Of a stretch of 64,000 nucleotides of DNA, positions 43,741 to 51,418 are shown piece after piece. A model generated the notes under the pieces. That model was not told the DNA's origin. It ran no database searches and was given only the letters and a program-made list of their open reading frames with translations. The stretch covers positions 172,250-236,249 of the forward strand of contig JAFDYN010000014.1 in the NCBI GenBank assembly GCA_018267385.1, given 5' to 3'. This stretch comes from Bacteroidota bacterium. Its GTDB lineage: Bacteria > Bacteroidota > Bacteroidia > Chitinophagales > LD1. The stretch's first letter is position 1, and each line of letters starts with the position of its first letter. The position numbers and the translations under genes were made by a program.

Positions 43741-44643
43741 TCATGGTCGCACAAGGTCGTTCAGCGGATGCTTGCTCACCTGCGAGCGCAGGTGTTCCAC
43801 CGAGGCCGAAAGATAGATGGTGGTCGTCTTGATGTCGGAGTGCCCCATCATTCGCGAGAGGCTGTAGATGTCGCAGCCACCCTCTAGCATAAGCGTGGCA
43901 AACGAATGCCTGAGTCTGTGCGCAGTGAAGTGAATCCCTGAGGTCTGCCTTATCTTGTTAACGAGCCTCTTCAGCGCGATTCGCGATAGCGGTGAGTTCC
44001 TTAAAAGGGAGGTGAAGAATTCAGGGCACGTCTTCTGAAGTCGCTGCCGTTCTACAAGATATCGCTTCAGTGTCTCTGCAAGCGTAAAACTCATCGGGAT
44101 GATGCGGTCCCTGGCTCCCTTGCCCTGACTGACGAATATGGTCAGATTAACCACGTCCACGTCCGCAAACTTAAGCCTCAGAAGCTCCCCCCGGCGCAGT
44201 CCCGCAAAAAGGAGCATGGCAAAGATTGCATGGTTCCTGTACCGCTCGTACCTAAGGGCATAGGGGAGGTTATAAACCACCTCCATCAGCCTCATGGCAT
44301 CCTGCTTCGTTAGCTTCTGGGGCAGCCTCCTGTCAACCTTCGGCAGCTCGACATCCCTGAGAGGGTTGTCGGCAAGCATGCCGTTTGAGATGCACCACCT
44401 AAAAAAGACTGTGAGCGACTGGTAGAAGGATATGAAGGTCCTTGGCCTCCATCCCCTGGACACGCGACCGTCCAGGAAAAAGTCCCGTAGACTCTGTTCC
44501 GTCACTTGTCCGATGGAAATGATGCCCGAGCGTCTCGCATAGCAGGCGATGATCTGCCTGTATCTCTTTATCGTGTCAGGCGAATAGCCGCGGATATGGA
44601 GCGAGTATTCGCAGAACCTGCGGGCCAGTAGTTGGATATCCAT
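43741..44643 (-). CDS. Tyrosine recombinase (XerC/D-like), beside tRNA-Thr
   Basis: A 300-residue integrase. The SAM-like N-terminal core-binding domain covers about 1-100. The catalytic residues are visible in order: Arg in FAGLRRGELL (about 150), Lys in SQGKGARDR (about 172), H-x2-R in HRLRHSFATLM (about 243-253), His in MGHSDIKTT (about 266) and Tyr in TIYLS (about 276). The start codon is only 28 bp from the 3' end of tRNA-Thr(CGT), the usual place for an integrase that uses that tRNA as target. It could be a relic of an older nested insertion. Confidence 0.88.
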   Translation of the reverse strand: MDIQLLARRFCEYSLHIRGYSPDTIKRYRQIIACYARRSGIISIGQVTEQSLRDFFLDGRVSRGWRPRTFISFYQSLTVFFRWCISNGMLADNPLRDVELPKVDRRLPQKLTKQDAMRLMEVVYNLPYALRYERYRNHAIFAMLLFAGLRRGELLRLKFADVDVVNLTIFVSQGKGARDRIIPMSFTLAETLKRYLVERQRLQKTCPEFFTSLLRNSPLSRIALKRLVNKIRQTSGIHFTAHRLRHSFATLMLEGGCDIYSLSRMMGHSDIKTTTIYLSASVEHLRSQVSKHPLNDLVRP

Positions 44644-44670
44644 ATTTCAAAGGATATCGGACGGAGCGTG

Positions 44671-44743
44671 AGCCGTTGGCCAGGATCGAACTGGCGACCT
44701 ATGCTTTACGAAAGCATTGCTCTACCGACTGAGCTACAACGGC
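44671..44743 (-). tRNA. tRNA-Thr (anticodon CGT) inside the element
   Basis: A 73-nt cloverleaf on the minus strand: acceptor GCCGTTG/CAACGGC, D arm GCTC/GAGC, anticodon stem ATGCT/AGCAT with loop TTCGTAA (anticodon CGT, reading ACG), T arm GCCAG/CTGGC with TTCGATC loop, discriminator T. All stems are intact and no CCA is encoded. No TAnnTTTG box is obvious in front of it. It may be cargo or the target site of a nested element, since an integrase gene begins 28 bp from its 3' end. No second copy of its 3' half was found in the window. Confidence 0.93.
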
Positions 44744-45056
44744 CTGGTAATGTCAAGTTGGTCTGCATGACCCCTTTCGTGCAAGAAGAGGTCGTCGCTT
44801 GCCCACTTTATCAGATTCGCCTATAATTAGCAATACTATTATCAGTAATAGGGATAGACCTCTTTGTTCGTAATAAAGATTACTTGGAGGTTTCCCGGAA
44901 AAGCCTTGCAAATCATGAATACAATCTGATTTTTCCTTGTATTCCCAATGCCGCCGCAATGTCCTGTTTGCTCCCCGATAGAAGCCCACGGACCGTCCGA
45001 AAAATTAGTTGTATAAGTGCGACAGGACTATAAAAGTATACCAGATGGAAAACGGA
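44744..45056. other. Gap with no supported feature
   Basis: AT-richer 313-bp stretch between tRNA-Thr and the HEPN-like gene. Weak open frames here overlap tRNA-side sequence and have no start support. I see no promoter box or hairpin that I can defend. Confidence 0.3.
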
Positions 45057-45653
45057 TTATTCAAGGGAGGTATATCCTGAAGGATTCCGAATAAATGCAA
45101 AGGGTGGCTCTGATTTTTCCAAATCTTTTGCGCCTATGTATTTCATTTGATCTGCCTTGCCGAACTTCTCATCAAACACCTCGGGCAACGACTCAAAAGC
45201 TCTTTTGCAAATAACTAATAAGGCATGGAGATTTATCGCATTCACGGCCTCCTTTCCCCCTTTATCAGTATTGGTCACGTTAAATGCCCGCGGATCCTTG
45301 TCATCTATCTGCAAGTAGACATTTTGTGGCAAAGCAAGATTATGCGCTAGTTTGTTTCTATAGGTCGCGTACACCATGGTACAGAGGTGTTCTGAAAGTG
45401 GCTGGCTCCCGAAAATTGGCTCTCTGAGTACTTTGAATGAATTTCCCTTTCCCTTGTTGATCCATATACATCCCACCGTTTCAATAAAAGAGAAGAGTAG
45501 CACTGCCGCCGGGTAACCCAATCCTCCGTTATCGCCCTCGCTCCATCTGCCCTTGATACTGCCTTTGTCGTACCCGATTAGGATTTCAGCAGCGCATAGG
45601 GTTTCAGATAAAGCCTCATAACTGAGGTCCTTAAGGGAATTATGTCTTGACAT
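45057..45653 (-). CDS. HEPN-like protein of unknown function
   Basis: A 198-residue soluble helical protein. The segment VYATYRNKLAHNLALP (about 94-109) contains R99-x4-H104 in a helix, the signature of HEPN domains, many of which are RNases in toxin-antitoxin and defence loci. No nucleotidyltransferase partner (MNT) is encoded beside it. It lies between two tyrosine recombinase genes. The rest of the sequence is not recognised. The RNase call depends on one motif and is tentative. Confidence 0.55.
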   Translation of the reverse strand: MSRHNSLKDLSYEALSETLCAAEILIGYDKGSIKGRWSEGDNGGLGYPAAVLLFSFIETVGCIWINKGKGNSFKVLREPIFGSQPLSEHLCTMVYATYRNKLAHNLALPQNVYLQIDDKDPRAFNVTNTDKGGKEAVNAINLHALLVICKRAFESLPEVFDEKFGKADQMKYIGAKDLEKSEPPFAFIRNPSGYTSLE

Positions 45654-45745
45654 ATCTCGGAGATAGAATGAAGGTTAAAAAGAAGCCTCTACGCAAAATT
45701 AGAAAAGAAGGTGACGGGTGTATGCGAAACCTTATGGCTTTTTCA

Positions 45746-46684
45746 TTATGCCAAGCCTTCGTAGGAGAGCTTATTTACATCCTCAGCCATTTCCTCCGTA
45801 GAAACCGAGCGCAGGTAGGTCTGTGTCATCTTAAGGTCCATATGGCCCATCAGCTTCTGTATCTTGATGGCACCCACGTCACGCATGGCGAGGTTGGTGG
45901 CGAACGTGTGCCGGAATCGATGCACATGGAACTTAATCCCGGATGCCTTTGACAGCCTTCTTACCCAATGCTTGATACCCGGAAGCTCTAACTTCTTGTC
46001 CCTGGCATTGGCGACGAAAAGATATGAAGACTTGCATCCCCTCCGCCTGCGTTCCTCAAGGTACTCCCGAAGGTACATCTTAAGGTGCTGATTTATCGGA
46101 ACCTTCCGAAGCCTTTTGGACTTGGACGTCTCCGGCTGCACGGTTATAAATCCGCTAAACAGGTCAACATCCTGGACCTCGAGGGAAACGAGCTCGTTGC
46201 GCCTCAGCCCGCAGAATGTGAGCACGCCAATCATGGCCATGTCGCGCTTGAGGAGGAACGCGTTCGGTGCTATCTGCGCCGCCGCGCCCATGATCCTGCG
46301 TATCTCCTCGCCGGTGAGCGCCCTCTTGTCAACGAACAGAGGCTTCGGCAGGGCTATGCCCTCCAGCGGGCTGGCGCCGATATGGCCTCGGCACTTAAGC
46401 CACTTGAAGAAAGTGCCAAGGCGGCTCGCATAGGAGAGCATCGTGGAGTCCCTGATCCCCGTTGCCACCTTGCCCTTCCCGACCACGCGGTGTCGCGTCT
46501 GAAGACGCCTGAAGAAGACGGTGAGGAGGGAGTGCGTTAGGTCCTCGGCACCCTCTATCTCTGGGACCAAGGACGCAAGGTGCTTGAACGCCTCCATGGA
46601 CGTCCGCAGCGTGGCCGGCCTCAGCCGCCTCACGTACTGGCACTCGCTCATGTATTCGTCGAAGAGTTCCCTTAATGCAGCCAT
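45746..46684 (-). CDS. Tyrosine recombinase (second copy)
   Basis: A 312-residue integrase. The ATG at 46684 (MAALRELFDEYMSEC) starts the core-binding domain; an open extension upstream overlaps other features and lacks similarity. Catalytic set: Arg in TFCGLRRNELVSLE (about 163), Lys in ETSKSKRLR (about 188), H-x2-R in HRFRHTFATNLA (about 257), His in LMGHMDLKMTQ (about 279) and Tyr in QTYLRS (about 290). GC-rich like the adjacent ArdC gene, from which it is divergent. It differs clearly from the other two integrases and may belong to a separate recombination unit. Confidence 0.85.
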   Translation of the reverse strand: MAALRELFDEYMSECQYVRRLRPATLRTSMEAFKHLASLVPEIEGAEDLTHSLLTVFFRRLQTRHRVVGKGKVATGIRDSTMLSYASRLGTFFKWLKCRGHIGASPLEGIALPKPLFVDKRALTGEEIRRIMGAAAQIAPNAFLLKRDMAMIGVLTFCGLRRNELVSLEVQDVDLFSGFITVQPETSKSKRLRKVPINQHLKMYLREYLEERRRRGCKSSYLFVANARDKKLELPGIKHWVRRLSKASGIKFHVHRFRHTFATNLAMRDVGAIKIQKLMGHMDLKMTQTYLRSVSTEEMAEDVNKLSYEGLA

Positions 46685-46815
46685 TCCGGAATTATGCCAG
46701 GCGCGTCCTGAGGATGCAGGGGGCGCTTCTTGCCGCGACGGAAAATCCTGGGCACTGCCCGCTGTCCGCACCAGATGATAGCCTGTCACCAGTTCATCAC
46801 CAAAAAAATAGCGAC

Positions 46816-47685
46816 ATGGAAAATCACAGGCAGAACATCTATGAGGCCGTCAACGAAACCATCCTTCGTCACCTGGAGAGCGGCGTGGTGCCTTGGCGCC
46901 AGACGTGGATCGGAAAGGGGCGGCCCGTGAACCGCCTAACGGGGAGGCCCTACCGGGGCATCAACCACATCCTGCTCAACACGCTCCGCTACCCAACGGG
47001 CGAGTTCGTCTCGTTCAAGCAGGCCAAGGAACTCGGGGGAAGCGTTCGCAGGGGGGAGAGGGGCCATATGGTCGTGTTCTGGAAGTGGATCGAGCCGGAG
47101 CGCGACGGCCAGGCCGAGATCGAGCAGGACCTCTCGCGGTACCCCTACATCCAGTACCACACCGTCTGGAACGTTGCCCAGTGCGAGGGGATCGAGCCCT
47201 TGGCGCTCCCGTCCCTCCAGGGCGAGGTTCCGCCCAGCGACAGGGCCGAGCGGGTCGTCGAGGGCATGGCAGACCTGCCGATGATCCAGTTCCTTGACCC
47301 GGAGGCCTACTACGACCCCAGGACGGACGTAGTCAACGTGCCGGAGCGCAGGCACTTCGAGTCCACCGGGGCTTATTACTCGGTGCTGTTCCACGAACTG
47401 GTCCACAGCACGGGCCACAAGACGCGGCTGTCCCGCAAGGGCATCACCGAGACCATCCGCTTCGGATCGTCCGAGTACTCCTTCGAGGAGCTGGTCGCCG
47501 AGATGGGAGCATGCTATCTGCTCTCCCACTGCGGGATGGCACCCGACAACTTCTCAAACAACGCCGCCTACATCGCGGGATGGATGCGCAAGTTGAAGCA
47601 GGAGCGCTATGCGTTTATCCACGCGTCCGTGAGCGCCCAGAGGGCGCTCGACTACATACTTGGCGTAGGCGACAAGGCGGAGTAA
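46816..47685 (+). CDS. ArdC-type anti-restriction protein
   Basis: A 289-residue protein. The N-terminal ArdC ssDNA-binding domain opens with NIYEAVNETILRHLESG and includes GRPYRGINHILL (about 43). The C-terminal part is a zincin-like metalloprotease domain with the zinc-binding FHELVHSTGH (about 193-202) and the distal Glu in EELVAEMGACYL. ArdC proteins bind incoming single-stranded DNA and protect it from restriction, and are common in mobilizable elements. The ATG at 46816 follows the divergent recombinase by 131 bp. Confidence 0.9.
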   Translation: MENHRQNIYEAVNETILRHLESGVVPWRQTWIGKGRPVNRLTGRPYRGINHILLNTLRYPTGEFVSFKQAKELGGSVRRGERGHMVVFWKWIEPERDGQAEIEQDLSRYPYIQYHTVWNVAQCEGIEPLALPSLQGEVPPSDRAERVVEGMADLPMIQFLDPEAYYDPRTDVVNVPERRHFESTGAYYSVLFHELVHSTGHKTRLSRKGITETIRFGSSEYSFEELVAEMGACYLLSHCGMAPDNFSNNAAYIAGWMRKLKQERYAFIHASVSAQRALDYILGVGDKAE

Positions 47686-47809
47686 TCCGCCTTTTTCTGT
47701 TTCTACTCCAAGGCTTCCGATTTAAAAAAAAGACTCTGATACACACTGTGTTGAAAACACATATTGCTTTTCCCCGTATGAAAATAAATCTTGCAAGTGC
47801 GACCGGTGT

Positions 47810-47847
47810 TTCATAAAAAATACCCCAAAAAGGGGATTTTTATTTTC
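47810..47847 (+). terminator. Terminator-like hairpin after ardC
   Basis: CCCC (47823-47826) pairs with GGGG (47832-47835) around AAAAA, with A and T runs on either side that extend pairing imperfectly, and ends in TTTTTATTTT. It lies 130 bp after the ArdC-like gene and just before the promoter of the RES cassette. Confidence 0.4.
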
Positions 47848-47866
47848 AGAAGGGGTTGTATATTTG
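47838..47866 (+). promoter_or_regulatory. Promoter of the RES cassette
   Basis: TATATTTG at 47859-47866 is a perfect TAnnTTTG box, with a T-rich -33 region about 20 nt upstream, overlapping the end of the terminator T-run. The predicted transcript would have a leader of about 170 nt before the first gene. Confidence 0.6.
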
Positions 47867-48046
47867 CAGCCCCAATTGAAATAGGTAGGGAACGATAATT
47901 GCCCCAGATAGTTAAAAGCTCAGCGGGAAGTTCCCTTTACGGAGTGCACTTAAAAGTGTACACTACTTAAAATAGTTTTAAACAGCTGTTGGCAAGTTGT
48001 TTTTTACTATATTGGGTACCCCTTTCAATAATAAAAACTGAAAAAC
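47867..48046 (+). other. Long structured leader of the RES cassette
   Basis: The leader contains AGGGAAC (47887-47893) and GTTCCCT (47930-47936), a perfect 7-bp long-range stem, followed by CACTT-aa-AAGTG and GTGTACAC-like repeats near 47947-47965. No ORF is supported. It may hold an operator for autoregulation or a structured RNA that adjusts expression of the cassette. Confidence 0.4.
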
Positions 48047-48286
48047 ATGTCCATACCGAAAGCCGTTTATCAAGAAAAGTACCTCGAGAGGCAAATTACC
48101 GAGCGTGCGGCGACCAATACTGAATTGACTAACCGCGTGCTAGAAATCTTTGAAAACAATGAAACACCGCACTGGGTTGGTCTAAAGAGCGTATATCACG
48201 CTCTAGATGCCGGCAATTACAATCCCCAAACTGCTCCTTATGATTTTGACCAATTCTCTAAACTAAGGTATCAGTATGGCAGATAA
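48047..48286 (+). CDS. Small first gene of the RES cassette (possible antitoxin)
   Basis: A 79-residue helical protein starting at an ATG with an A-rich upstream stretch. It begins MSIPKAVYQEKYLERQITER and has no metal, membrane or HTH motif that I can see. It overlaps the next gene by 11 bp. Being first in the operon and small fits an antitoxin, but the usual RES antitoxins (Xre/MbcA-like, DUF2384) are not recognisable here. No family assigned. Confidence 0.6.
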   Translation: MSIPKAVYQEKYLERQITERAATNTELTNRVLEIFENNETPHWVGLKSVYHALDAGNYNPQTAPYDFDQFSKLRYQYGR

Positions 48287-48938
48287 TGTAGAGGAAGGCG
48301 GCGAGGGCATGAGCCTCGAGGAAGCCAAAGAGAAGCGCAGAGCCATATTTCAGGCAAATTGCGCTTCTTTTTTAAAGGCGCAAACAGCAACTGACTTCGG
48401 TCGCCTTGGTAGTGGAATTTCGGTTGATTTAGTTGAAAATGCAGATGAAATGATCAACAATTATTATTGGAATTTCATCGAAAGTTTTGTTCGCCCGCGG
48501 ATAAAAGCGAAGACATTTAAGACATATGTGGACTTATATAAGATACTATCCGTAACGGAATATGCAATAATGAGCGTAAAGCCGTTTTTTATTTTGAAGG
48601 ACGGACTGCCCGTTAATTACGAGGTTGAAAAGGATATTTTCCACACAGAAATGGAATTGAATGCCGAGTGCGCCTTTCAAACAGCAATCAATATCCTTAA
48701 AGAATGGGACGGGTACAAAGGAATTTTTGGGGATGGCAAGGTTAAGACATTCCTCTATGAATTCAAAGAGCCGGTAGAAAGAAGGACGGCGGATGCGATG
48801 ATGATAGGTGTTGAGCATGTTTTCACTATTGCATATAGCACAATTGATAATCCAACACTTCCTATCTTTACCAATGCTGGGTGGTGGCGGATGTTTTGTC
48901 TGGCTGGCGATCTCAAGAACAAACTGCTTAATAATTAA
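48276..48938 (+). CDS. Middle gene of the RES cassette, unknown
   Basis: A 220-residue soluble protein, largely helical. The N-terminus is acidic (MADNVEEGGEGMSLEEAKEK), and the body contains an aromatic-rich helix (YYWNFIESFVRPRIKAKTFK) and LDKE-like loops. No known domain recognised. The start lies inside the first gene and it ends 15 bp before the RES gene, so all three are one transcript. It could be the antitoxin or a sensor. Confidence 0.6.
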   Translation: MADNVEEGGEGMSLEEAKEKRRAIFQANCASFLKAQTATDFGRLGSGISVDLVENADEMINNYYWNFIESFVRPRIKAKTFKTYVDLYKILSVTEYAIMSVKPFFILKDGLPVNYEVEKDIFHTEMELNAECAFQTAINILKEWDGYKGIFGDGKVKTFLYEFKEPVERRTADAMMIGVEHVFTIAYSTIDNPTLPIFTNAGWWRMFCLAGDLKNKLLNN

Positions 48939-48953
48939 CCCTTCCACTGAACC

Positions 48954-50000
48954 TTGGACTTTCCGGATATATTCAATAGACCATTAACTTCGATTAATCC
49001 AGGCGACAATTATATTGATGTTATCGATAAACACCTAGATGCATTTGTTGTAAAGGCTAATGAGTGGATAAGTGAACTCATTTCTTCTGGAAAAATTCCA
49101 AGCGACGACCTCCATATTTATCTAAAGAGGATAAACCAATCGAAGGAGGACATTATCGAAATACTAAAAGAATACACCTATCGGGATAGACTAGCCGCCA
49201 TAGAAAAACTAAAGAAGTATTTCCGGACTTACCGTGGCTTTATTCTAAACAAAAGTCTTTACGGGACACTTCTGGCTAAAAGCACATTCTATAGATTTAG
49301 AGCAAATGAAATTAAGCCTATTGAAAAAAATGAGCACGCCATTTTCCACATCCCTTTCAGTAAGCGCAGGTTAGTAAGCAATAATAGGTTTAACGCACAT
49401 GGTATACCATGCTTTTACTGTGCCGACGATCTTTATATAGCATGGAGGGAAGTAAAGTCTCCAGGTAAATTTAAATTCGCTACAACTGACCAGGAAGCTT
49501 ATTTTAACGTTGGACTTTTCAGAAACAGCATTGACGTCGATTATATTGATTTAAGTCTACGAGACTTTAATGAAGTTTACTCAAATGAAACTGTGGGGAC
49601 CTTCCTGTCATATATCTATCTTTATCCGTTAATATTAAGCCTGCACACTAAAATTGACTATACAGGAACGTGGGCTGCGTTTCATCATGAATATGTGATG
49701 CCAAGTTTCATCATGGACATTTTTCTCAGTGGGTTTAAGCAGATATTCGCTAATGCCAATAAATTGCAATGCATAAGATATTTGTCTGTTGAGGATGACA
49801 AACGGACAAACGGCTATAATTACGTTTTTCCAGCGCAATACGCAGAAAAATCGCCTCAAGACTATTGCAGCAATCTTGCCAATATTTTTTTACAAAAAGA
49901 TTCCTTTAAGTACGTGTATCAAGATGAACTCGTAGCAACCGGTAAGACCAAGATAGACATCATGGACTTTCCTGATGTAATGAAAATGCTAAACACTTAG
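48954..50000 (+). CDS. RES-domain protein (NAD-consuming toxin-like)
   Basis: A 348-residue protein with TTG start (no better start nearby; ATG is absent for the first 200 codons that align). Residues 1-105 are a helical N-terminal domain. The RES domain runs from about 110: FYRFRANEI (R114, R116), RFNAHGIPCFYCAD (R145, Y155) and YIAWREV (E166), the R...Y...E set of RES toxins such as MbcT and ParT, which cleave or phosphorolyse NAD or ADP-ribosylate targets. The N-terminal extension and two unknown partner genes make this locus unlike the standard two-gene Res-Xre pair. Confidence 0.78.
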   Translation: MDFPDIFNRPLTSINPGDNYIDVIDKHLDAFVVKANEWISELISSGKIPSDDLHIYLKRINQSKEDIIEILKEYTYRDRLAAIEKLKKYFRTYRGFILNKSLYGTLLAKSTFYRFRANEIKPIEKNEHAIFHIPFSKRRLVSNNRFNAHGIPCFYCADDLYIAWREVKSPGKFKFATTDQEAYFNVGLFRNSIDVDYIDLSLRDFNEVYSNETVGTFLSYIYLYPLILSLHTKIDYTGTWAAFHHEYVMPSFIMDIFLSGFKQIFANANKLQCIRYLSVEDDKRTNGYNYVFPAQYAEKSPQDYCSNLANIFLQKDSFKYVYQDELVATGKTKIDIMDFPDVMKMLNT

Positions 50001-50194
50001 TTCTCTATATTAATAGAAGCGAGCCTGCAACTAAAGCAACCTACCTCCTCTCAATCCTATATCCGCTCCATCTACTCAGATATACCCTTTAAGTAGGCCC
50101 GACATTAACCGGGATTTTTGTGTAGGTGATTTTGTCAGGTATGTATAATCCACGCCATTGGGTGCCCACAGGTTTTATGCAAATGTTTATATAT

Positions 50195-51358
50195 ATGGAT
50201 TCTGAAATCACCTACTTTGCAAGAACTAATTTCCGTCACCAGGATAAGACCTTCGGTATCCGGCAAAAGGACCGGCGGATGCACACCTACATAGTGGGCA
50301 AGACCGGCACCGGCAAATCCACCCTGATAAGAACAATGTTTTTACAGGACGTCGCGGCAGGAAGGGGGGGATGCCTCCTCGATCCCCACGGCGACCTCGT
50401 TACCAGCATCTACCGCTCCATTCCAGAGCACAGGCGGTCTGATGTAATCTACTTCGACCTGACGGATCCGGCGCTCGGCCTGCGGTACAACCCGTTCAAG
50501 CGGGTGTCGCAAGAAAAGAGGTCCCTGGTGGCATCGAGCATCATCGACGTGTTCAAGAAGCTCTGGGCGGACGCCTGGGGCGTGAAGCTGGAGCACATTC
50601 TCCGCTATTCCATACTGACGCTTCTCGACCAGCCGTCGGCCACGCTTGCGGACGTCCCCAAGATCCTCCTCGACCGTACGTTCAGGGCGTCCTGCTTGGC
50701 ACAGGTTGAAAACCCCAGCGTCAGCCTCTTCTGGGCCCGGGAGTTCCCGCACTACACCCGCTACGACCTGCTTCCAGTGCTCAACAAGTTCGGCGGCATG
50801 CTGGCGCATCCGGTCATCAGGCGGGTGCTCGTGGAGAACCCCGAGGAGGTTTATCTCAGGAAGGCCATGGACGAGCGCAGCATCGTGCTGGTGAACCTCT
50901 CGAAGGGCCACGTGGGTGAGGACGTCGCGCACCTCCTCGGCGCGCTATTCTTCAGCTCCGTCAACTCCGCCGCGTTCAGCAGGGTTGACACCGGAGAGGA
51001 GCATCGGATTCCCTTCATGGTCTACGCCGACGAGTTCCACAACATGACCACGGACGCGCTCATGGGCATGCTGTCGGAGCTGAGGAAGTTCGGGGTTGGA
51101 CTGGTCCTCGCGAACCAGTACCTCCACCAGATGGACGAGGGCCTCCGCAGGGCGGTGCTGGGAAACGTGGGGACTCTCATCTCGTTCAGGGTCGGCACCG
51201 AGGACGCACAGTTACTGTCGCGTGAGATGCAGCCCTGCTTCAGCGTCGAGAACCTCATCAACCTGCCCAACTACTCGATCTACCTGAAGCTGATGATTGA
51301 CGGAGTGCCGAGCAGGCCCTTCAGCGCGGAGACTATTTCGGGTTCCCATTTTGGCTGA
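50195..51358 (+). CDS. Second VirD4/TraG-like ATPase with DUF87-type core
   Basis: A 387-residue ATPase. Walker A is VGKTGTGKSTLIRTM (about 35), and CLLDPHGDLV (about 63) and YADEFHNM (about 300) mark Walker B and its flank. LVLANQYLHQMDEGLRRAVL (about 323) is the coupling-protein Gln motif. The ATG at 50195 (MDSEITYFARTNF) is preferred because homologues usually start ITYFART-like; a GTG at 50126 is in frame too. It is GC-rich backbone and sits next to the integrase. Two such ATPases in one element suggest one acts outside classical coupling, for example in DNA processing during transfer. Confidence 0.82.
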   Translation: MDSEITYFARTNFRHQDKTFGIRQKDRRMHTYIVGKTGTGKSTLIRTMFLQDVAAGRGGCLLDPHGDLVTSIYRSIPEHRRSDVIYFDLTDPALGLRYNPFKRVSQEKRSLVASSIIDVFKKLWADAWGVKLEHILRYSILTLLDQPSATLADVPKILLDRTFRASCLAQVENPSVSLFWAREFPHYTRYDLLPVLNKFGGMLAHPVIRRVLVENPEEVYLRKAMDERSIVLVNLSKGHVGEDVAHLLGALFFSSVNSAAFSRVDTGEEHRIPFMVYADEFHNMTTDALMGMLSELRKFGVGLVLANQYLHQMDEGLRRAVLGNVGTLISFRVGTEDAQLLSREMQPCFSVENLINLPNYSIYLKLMIDGVPSRPFSAETISGSHFG

Positions 51359-51394
51359 ATGCATAGCCGTGGCGTTAGTGGACTATTGTCCTAA

Positions 51395-51418
51395 CAAAAA
51401 AACCGCATTGCTGCGGTT
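51395..51418 (-). terminator. Rho-independent terminator of the integrase gene
   Basis: AACCGCA (51401-51407) and TGCGGTT (51412-51418) form a 7-bp stem with a four-base loop; on the minus strand seven T follow (51396-51402). The stem overlaps the integrase stop codon. A near copy exists at 14643-14663. Confidence 0.7.
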
